Part shown: positions 6,422-10,626 of the stretch, piece after piece | Numbering within the stretch: the stretch's first letter is position 1 | Layout: each line of letters begins with the position of its first letter | Source: PNKC01 sp039917655 | Lineage (GTDB): Bacteria; Chloroflexota; Dehalococcoidia; Tepidiformales; Tepidiformaceae | Direction: 5' to 3' | Length of the DNA stretch: 10,626 bases | NCBI GenBank assembly: GCA_039917655.1 | Contig: JBDSJC010000098.1 | Location: 1 to 10,626, forward strand | Made by a program: the position numbers and the translations under genes | Notes under the pieces: generated by a model | Database searches by the model: none | What the model was told of the DNA's origin: nothing | Seen by the model: only the letters and a program-made list of their open reading frames with translations

Positions 6422-6427
6422 GCCGCC

Positions 6428-6985
6428 ATGCCGGACCCGCCTCGCGATACGCTGCTCTCCAACTTTTGGGCGCCGCTCTGCGCCATCGGCAGCCATGGCC
6501 CGCTGGGGCCGAACGCGCAGATCTGCGTCTCCGTCTTTGGCGCTTCGATCGTCCCGGACCGGCCGCGCCTGCTGGTGGTGCTTTCGAAGTCGAACTACAC
6601 GACCGCGCTCATCGCCGAAGGCAAGACCCTCTGCATCACCCTGCTTACCGAAGCGCAACTCGACCTGATCGAGCCGCTGGGGCTGCACAGCGGCCGAACG
6701 GGCAACAAACTCGGGGGCATCGCGTACGAAATCACGACTGACGGCGACCCGTACTTCCCCGGCGGCGCCGGTTACATTCGATGCGCCGTCCTCGCGGAAT
6801 CGGACAACGGCGATTCGACTTCGTTCCTCGTGGGCGTACGCGAACGCCAGGTGCTGAGCGCCGCGCCGCCGATCGGCTGGGCGGAGGCTCAGCGGCTGGT
6901 TTCGCCGGAGCTGCTGGCCGCCTGGGCGGCGAAGAGCGCGAACGAGCAGACCATCGCCCGCGCCAAAATGCTGTGGCGGGAGTAA
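6428..6985 (+). CDS. Flavin reductase-like FMN-binding split-barrel protein
   Basis: A 185-residue cytoplasmic protein of the flavin-reductase-like (FMN-binding split-barrel) group. The N-terminal two thirds show the family pattern: 'CAIGSHGPLGPNAQICVSVFG' region (18-38) corresponding to the first barrel strands and FMN loop, 'RPRLLVVLSKSNYTTALI' (46-62), and 'GKTLCITLLTE' (65-75), followed by a 'GLHSGRTGNKL' segment (85-95) as seen before the substrate-binding strands. Such proteins bind FMN and may reduce free flavin with NAD(P)H for a partner monooxygenase; no partner oxygenase is visible here, so the real reaction is unknown. It ends three bases from the convergent peptidase stop codon. 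The start is supported by the upstream -10 box and lack of alternatives. Confidence 0.75.
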   Translation: MPDPPRDTLLSNFWAPLCAIGSHGPLGPNAQICVSVFGASIVPDRPRLLVVLSKSNYTTALIAEGKTLCITLLTEAQLDLIEPLGLHSGRTGNKLGGIAYEITTDGDPYFPGGAGYIRCAVLAESDNGDSTSFLVGVRERQVLSAAPPIGWAEAQRLVSPELLAAWAAKSANEQTIARAKMLWRE

Positions 6986-6988
6986 GCC

Positions 6989-8884
6989 CTAGCCGAACAG
7001 CACGTACTGCTTCAGAAACGCCTCCACGCTGCCGTAGAACTGTTCGATCGTCTCCGTTTTGCGCCAGCCGTGGCCTTCTCCGGGGTAGAGGTGGTATTCG
7101 TGCGGCACGCCACGAGCCCGCAGCGAGGCAACGATGCTGTCCGATTGCTCCTTGGGCACAACGCGGTCGATTTCGCCCTGGAAGACGGCCAGCGGGTCCG
7201 TGATCTTCGCCGCGTGGAAGATTGGCGAGCGGGCGCGGTAGACATCGGCGGCCTGCGGCAGCGGCCCGAGCATGGAATCGAGATAGCGCTGCTCGAACTT
7301 GTGCGTGTCGCTGGCGAGGGTGAACTGGTTGGCCACCCCGAACATCGAGATCCCCGCCTTGTAGAAGCCCGGTAGTTCGCAGAGCGATTGGAGCACCGTG
7401 AACCCACCCGCGCTGCCGCCCATGATCACCAGGCGCGAGCCGTCAGCCAGCCCTCGTTCTGCGAGCGCCTGCGCTCCAAACTTCGAATCCTGCACATCGT
7501 AGATTCCCCAGCTTTCGCGCAGCTTGAGCATGTACGCGCGGCCGTAGCCCGTGCTCCCACGGTAGTTTGGGGCAAGAACCGCGTAGCCACGGGTGGCGAA
7601 GAACTGTGCCGAAGGCGTCCAGTTGGCGCTGGAGTGGCTCGTGGGCCCGCCGTGCACCAGCACGATCAGCGGCGGCGCGCCCTCCCCCTCGAACCGCTCG
7701 CTCGCGGGCGGATAGTAGAGGCCGTGCGCCTGCTCCCCGTCGAACGACGTCCAGGAGATCGCCTCGGGCTGCGAAAGCGCCGCCGCCCGCACGGACTCGC
7801 TGTCCGACCGGCGCATCACGCGCACCTCCGGGCTCGCCGTCTCAAGGTCGATCGTCAGCAACCGTCCCGGCTGACGGCCACCACTGGCAACGACCGCAAA
7901 CCGGCCGTTCGCCGCGTTCGTTGCGGGATGCCCGACTACGTCGTAGCCCGGCAGCGAGCCGGTCAGGTCCTCTTCGCCGCCATCCGCGGAGACCTTCACC
8001 AGGCGGTCGAAGCCGGACTCGCTGACAATCGCGAGTATGTCGCCCGAGGCCGTGACGGCGAAGCGCTTCTGGCCCTGGTTCCAGGCGGCCGCGCCGAACT
8101 CGCGTTCGCCGGAAGTCAGCCGGGTGACCGCTCCGGTATCAAGATTCCGCCGGTAGAGGTGGCCCCAGCCGCTCTCATCCGAGGTGTAGAGCAGTGATTC
8201 ACCGTCCTCGGTGAACGTCCCCTGGAAGACGGCCACATCTTTCCCGCCAGCGACTACCGCGGCGCTGGAGGAAACGGGTAGGCCACCCTCCGGGTAGGCG
8301 ACGTTCGCCAGCTTCAGTTCGCAGCCGTCCCAGGGCATATTTGGGTGATCCCACTCGGCCCACGTCAGACGGTCGCCGCTGGGGTGCCAGGCGGGCTGCA
8401 TGTAGAAATCGCGGCCCTCGGAGAACCGCGCGGGCCAGTGCTTGCCCTCGGTGTCCACCACCGCAATCGAGTCCACTTCTTCGTAGGTGTGGACGTAGGC
8501 CATCCACTTACCGTCCGGCGAAACGGTTGGTGACGCGGAAGCACCGAAAGCAGGCGTAATCGGCCTCGCGGGCCCTCCTGCGAGCGGTTGCCGGTAGATT
8601 CGCTGGTCCGCCTGCCCGACGAAGTAGGCAGCACCGTGCGAGAGCGTGAAATCGCCGCCGCCGTAACCCACAAACGCCCGCACCGAGATGTCCGACGTGA
8701 GGTCGCGCGTTGCGCCGTCGTCAATATCGCGCACCACAATTACGCCGCGGTCGGAGCGCCCCTCCACCCAGGCCAGCGTCCGGCCATCGGTATCCCAACA
8801 CGGCTCGTTCAGCCGCAAGGCCACGGAAAGACTCTTCGCCGTCACCGGGCTGCTCCACAAACCAAACATGCGCTGTTCCGGCAT
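6989..8884 (-). CDS. S9 family serine peptidase (prolyl oligopeptidase / acylaminoacyl-peptidase type)
   Basis: A 631-residue serine peptidase that probably trims short peptides in the cytoplasm; no signal peptide is seen. The N-terminal about 370 residues form a beta-propeller of PD40/WD40-like blades (for example 'GKWMAYVHTYEEVDSIAVVD' and 'ESLLYTSDESGWGHLYRR'), which in this family filters large substrates. The C-terminal alpha/beta-hydrolase domain has 'HGGP' (411-414, oxyanion hole), 'NYRGSTGYG' (440-448), nucleophile Ser491 in 'GGSAGG', Asp573 in 'GEIDRVVP' and His605 in 'GEGHGW'. The triad is complete and length is normal. GGAGGT eight bases before the ATG supports the start. It is transcribed away from the membrane regulator at 9033. 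Exact specificity (dipeptidyl, acylaminoacyl or oligopeptidase) is not predictable. Confidence 0.88.
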   Translation of the reverse strand: MPEQRMFGLWSSPVTAKSLSVALRLNEPCWDTDGRTLAWVEGRSDRGVIVVRDIDDGATRDLTSDISVRAFVGYGGGDFTLSHGAAYFVGQADQRIYRQPLAGGPARPITPAFGASASPTVSPDGKWMAYVHTYEEVDSIAVVDTEGKHWPARFSEGRDFYMQPAWHPSGDRLTWAEWDHPNMPWDGCELKLANVAYPEGGLPVSSSAAVVAGGKDVAVFQGTFTEDGESLLYTSDESGWGHLYRRNLDTGAVTRLTSGEREFGAAAWNQGQKRFAVTASGDILAIVSESGFDRLVKVSADGGEEDLTGSLPGYDVVGHPATNAANGRFAVVASGGRQPGRLLTIDLETASPEVRVMRRSDSESVRAAALSQPEAISWTSFDGEQAHGLYYPPASERFEGEGAPPLIVLVHGGPTSHSSANWTPSAQFFATRGYAVLAPNYRGSTGYGRAYMLKLRESWGIYDVQDSKFGAQALAERGLADGSRLVIMGGSAGGFTVLQSLCELPGFYKAGISMFGVANQFTLASDTHKFEQRYLDSMLGPLPQAADVYRARSPIFHAAKITDPLAVFQGEIDRVVPKEQSDSIVASLRARGVPHEYHLYPGEGHGWRKTETIEQFYGSVEAFLKQYVLFG

Positions 8885-8892
8885 CGAAACCC

Positions 8893-8898
8893 ACCTCC
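8893..8898 (-). promoter_or_regulatory. Shine-Dalgarno sequence of the S9 peptidase
   Basis: GGAGGT on the minus strand, eight bases before the ATG at 8884, a full-strength ribosome binding site. Confidence 0.6.
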
Positions 8899-8908
8899 GT
8901 AGCCCGCA

Positions 8909-8938
8909 AGTATCCGCGATTGGGCCGAGCTACGTCAG
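8909..8938 (-). promoter_or_regulatory. Probable promoter of the S9 peptidase
   Basis: On the minus strand CTGACG (8938-8933) is followed after 18 bases by GATACT (8914-8909). The leader from the predicted start would be about 18 bases and would hold the Shine-Dalgarno sequence. The -35 sequence and spacing match those proposed for the aminotransferase. Confidence 0.4.
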
Positions 8939-8992
8939 CAACGAAGCTTTGCGCGCTTCCTCCCTTGATACTCATGCGCAATAGCAACCATC

Positions 8993-9013
8993 GGGTAGTG
9001 ACTTCCTCTACCC
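8993..9013. repeat. Inverted repeat, candidate operator of the membrane regulator
   Basis: GGGTAG (8993-8998) and CTACCC (9008-9013) are perfect inverted six-base arms separated by nine bases. The element overlaps the proposed -35 box and fills most of the spacer before the -10 box of the gene at 9033, a position where a bound protein would block RNA polymerase. The regulator encoded by that gene is an obvious candidate ligand, but this is inference. Confidence 0.4.
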
Positions 9014-9026
9014 CCGCTGCTACGTT
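8998..9026 (+). promoter_or_regulatory. Probable promoter of the membrane regulator gene
   Basis: GTGACT (8998-9003; four of six matches to TTGACA) is followed after 17 bases by TACGTT (9021-9026), which ends exactly six bases before the ATG at 9033. With no Shine-Dalgarno sequence present, a leaderless mRNA is predicted. Confidence 0.45.
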
Positions 9027-9032
9027 CGAGAC

Positions 9033-10571
9033 ATGGACCGGGGCACCACAGCCGTAGGAACATTCGCCGAAGCAGCGGCCAGGCACCGGGACCTGACCGA
9101 ACGCCAGCTTCACGTGCTGCGCCTGGTCGCAGCCGGTCGAACAAACTGGGAGATCGGCGAAGCTTTCGGCATCACCATCGACGGCGCGAAGTGGCACGTC
9201 AGCGAACTGCTCACAAAGCTCGGCCTCAGCAGCCGCGAAGAGCTCACCGGCTATTGGCGCTGGCACAACCGCCCAGGTGCGCACCTGGGGCGTACGTTCC
9301 GCGGCCTTCTTGCGCTCCCTGCGTTCAAGATCGCCGGAGCGGTGGCCGGGGCAGCCACGCTGGCTGGTGTGGCCGTCGTCGCGTGGCTGGCAGTTGGCGG
9401 CACCGATAAACAGGTTCCCCAGCGCGTCCCCCCGTTCGAACTCGTCGCCCAGGTCACCGTCGTTGATAACTCGCGCACTATGGGGACGAACATTGGTGGC
9501 TCTCCCGCGATTTCCTCCGCCTCGGAGGAACACAACTCCGTCGTGCGCTGGGCGTTTAAGGATTTTACCCACTCCCGCTTCGAAATCGAGTCGGTCGATC
9601 CCGCGCTCGACGCGCGCACGCTCACGGGCGCGATCTCGGGCGATACGATGCTCACCTACGACTCGCTCGCGCACACGTATTCGAAGACGCCCTATCAGCC
9701 GCCGCCCGGAGGATGGGCGATGTCGCCGAGCTTCTCTTTGCTGTTCGGCCCGATGCCTTTCGATAACCCAGGGGCCTTCATGGAGTCCCTGCGCCAGACT
9801 CGCGGTAAGACGGCCAAACAGGTGACGGTCGTAGGCAGGGACACGATCCTCGGCCGGGACACCACGATCATCGAATTGAGCCCTGCGGTCACCGGTGGCG
9901 GCTCGGACGGGATCGAACGCAGCTCTGGCAGTGTCCGATTCTGGTTGGACGAGGAGCGGATGTTCGTCATGCGGACCTCTTCCGATGGCGGCGACAGCGG
10001 GCAGTCCTACACCCTGGAGGTCACGGAGCTTGCGTACGCCATACCCGCGAACAGGGTGGACGCCGGGTTTGTGCCGCCGGCTGGCTCCAAGGAAGTTCCC
10101 GGCGGCGACAGCGGCCTAACCGGCAGCGGGAGCAGTAGCGCGTCCACCCCGGCGGGAGGTAGCGGCAGCACGCTCGGGATCGGCGGACCTGGACCAGCCG
10201 TCATGCAGGGTAAGCCCGGGTTCCTTGCCGCTTCTCAGCTACCGGAGGGATTCGCCATCTCGGGCGAAAGCAGCGAATCGAATCCGGCCAACGAACTGGT
10301 CTCGGTCCGAACCGACTTCACCGGGCGGGCGCCCAGCGTGCAAGGCACGACCTTCCTTCGCATCGAGCAACGTAAGCGCGCCGATGGCCTCCCTGCCGGG
10401 TTCCAAACCAGCGACCAGACCACGATCAACGGCCATCCTGCCTACCGCGGCGCCAACGGCGCGGCGAAAACGCTGGCCTGGGCACAGGACGGCCTCGCCA
10501 TCCTCATCACCGCTGATGCGCTTCCCTACGCGGAACTCGAACGCATCGCTAACTCCATGACGCTCCGGTAG
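9033..10571 (+). CDS. Membrane-tethered LuxR-type transcription regulator with large extracytoplasmic sensor
   Basis: A 512-residue single-chain regulator. Residues 21-75 are a LuxR/GerE helix-turn-helix ('LTERQLHVLRLVAAGRTNWE', recognition helix in 'GAKWHVSELLTKLG', then 'SSREEL'). An Arg-containing juxtamembrane stretch leads to one hydrophobic helix at about 97-122, putting the DNA-binding part in the cytoplasm and residues 125-512 outside. The outer part has a beta-rich domain (about 130-350) resembling LolA/RseB (MucB)-like lipoprotein-binding folds, a Gly/Ser linker (about 351-390), and a C-terminal domain (about 400-512, with 'INGHPAYRG', 'LAWAQDGLAILIT' and a closing 'ELERIANSMTL') resembling DUF4367. 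Both outer assignments are fold-level guesses. LuxR domains are normally C-terminal in response regulators; here it is N-terminal and membrane-linked, like ToxR/CadC topology. It probably senses envelope state. The start is fixed by the -10 box six bases upstream. Confidence 0.72.
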   Translation: MDRGTTAVGTFAEAAARHRDLTERQLHVLRLVAAGRTNWEIGEAFGITIDGAKWHVSELLTKLGLSSREELTGYWRWHNRPGAHLGRTFRGLLALPAFKIAGAVAGAATLAGVAVVAWLAVGGTDKQVPQRVPPFELVAQVTVVDNSRTMGTNIGGSPAISSASEEHNSVVRWAFKDFTHSRFEIESVDPALDARTLTGAISGDTMLTYDSLAHTYSKTPYQPPPGGWAMSPSFSLLFGPMPFDNPGAFMESLRQTRGKTAKQVTVVGRDTILGRDTTIIELSPAVTGGGSDGIERSSGSVRFWLDEERMFVMRTSSDGGDSGQSYTLEVTELAYAIPANRVDAGFVPPAGSKEVPGGDSGLTGSGSSSASTPAGGSGSTLGIGGPGPAVMQGKPGFLAASQLPEGFAISGESSESNPANELVSVRTDFTGRAPSVQGTTFLRIEQRKRADGLPAGFQTSDQTTINGHPAYRGANGAAKTLAWAQDGLAILITADALPYAELERIANSMTLR

Positions 10572-10588
10572 CTGAGCCTCCGCGTCAT

Positions 10589-10605
10589 GAACCACACGGT
10601 GGTTC
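10589..10605 (+). terminator. Stem-loop after the membrane regulator gene
   Basis: GAACCAC (10589-10595) and GTGGTTC (10599-10605) form a perfect seven-base stem with a three-base loop, 17 bases after the stop codon. CGCG on both sides (10581-10584 and 10605-10608) could extend it across a bulge. No T-run follows, so it may terminate weakly or protect the 3' end of the mRNA. Confidence 0.35.
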
Positions 10606-10626
10606 GCGAAACGCGACCCCGACGGC

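Noticed and set aside
7388..8197. Plus-strand open frame of 269 codons inside the peptidase
   Set aside because: Antisense to a peptidase with intact catalytic triad; composition is Arg/Ala/Pro-rich with no family signature.
8943..8959. GAAGC-N7-GCTTC inverted repeat upstream of the peptidase promoter
   Set aside because: Five-base arms occur often by chance in sequence of this composition and the position is not clearly regulatory.
8721..9674. Minus-strand open frame of 317 codons across the peptidase/regulator gap
   Set aside because: It runs antisense to the peptidase start, through the divergent promoters and into the helix-turn-helix of the regulator; a GC-rich chance frame.

Overview
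The window is a GC-rich bacterial chromosomal segment holding ten clear protein genes (one cut by the left edge) and two small candidate genes. Nothing in it looks like phage, an insertion sequence, CRISPR or an RNA gene. Dense packing, near-contact convergent genes, a secreted protein ending in a bacterial SH3 domain, and a LuxR-type helix-turn-helix with a 'GAKWHVSELLTKLG' core all resemble what I know of Chloroflexota (Dehalococcoidia-like) genomes. That placement is an inference; no marker gene is present to settle it.

Layout. Positions 2-2154 (+) carry a tungstate-type ABC importer in operon order: binding protein (C-terminal part only), permease, ATPase. Positions 2155-2776 look empty at first sight but hold a 66-codon gene with a strong ribosome binding site and, further on, a 47-codon frame that shares a short C-terminal segment with it. 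Positions 2777-4135 (+) encode a membrane-anchored, proline-rich extracellular protein with one Asp-box and a C-terminal SH3-like domain. On the minus strand, 4143-5345 is a fold-type I PLP aminotransferase. Upstream of it, 5375-6022 (YqeK-like HD phosphohydrolase) and 6019-6360 (HIT hydrolase) overlap by four bases and probably act together on dinucleoside polyphosphates. Positions 6428-6985 (+) encode a flavin-reductase-like FMN protein, convergent with an S9 family serine peptidase at 6989-8884 (-). Divergent from the peptidase, 9033-10571 (+) encodes an unusual single-chain membrane regulator: N-terminal LuxR-type DNA-binding domain, one membrane helix, and a large extracytoplasmic part with what look like LolA/RseB-like and DUF4367-like domains.

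Regulatory signals. Several genes have no Shine-Dalgarno sequence but a TAnnnT -10-like box exactly six bases before the start codon (HIT gene, flavin-reductase gene, membrane regulator), which predicts leaderless mRNAs. Others (66-codon gene, SH3 protein, peptidase) have a good Shine-Dalgarno sequence. The aminotransferase and peptidase genes have CTGAC-type -35 boxes 18 bases from their -10 boxes. An inverted repeat sits between the -35 and -10 boxes of the membrane regulator, suggesting autoregulation or control by another factor.

The most interesting items are the membrane-tethered LuxR-type regulator with its inverted repeat, the pair of small peptides at 2247-2757, the coupled HIT/HD nucleotide hydrolases, and the repeated leaderless-promoter pattern.
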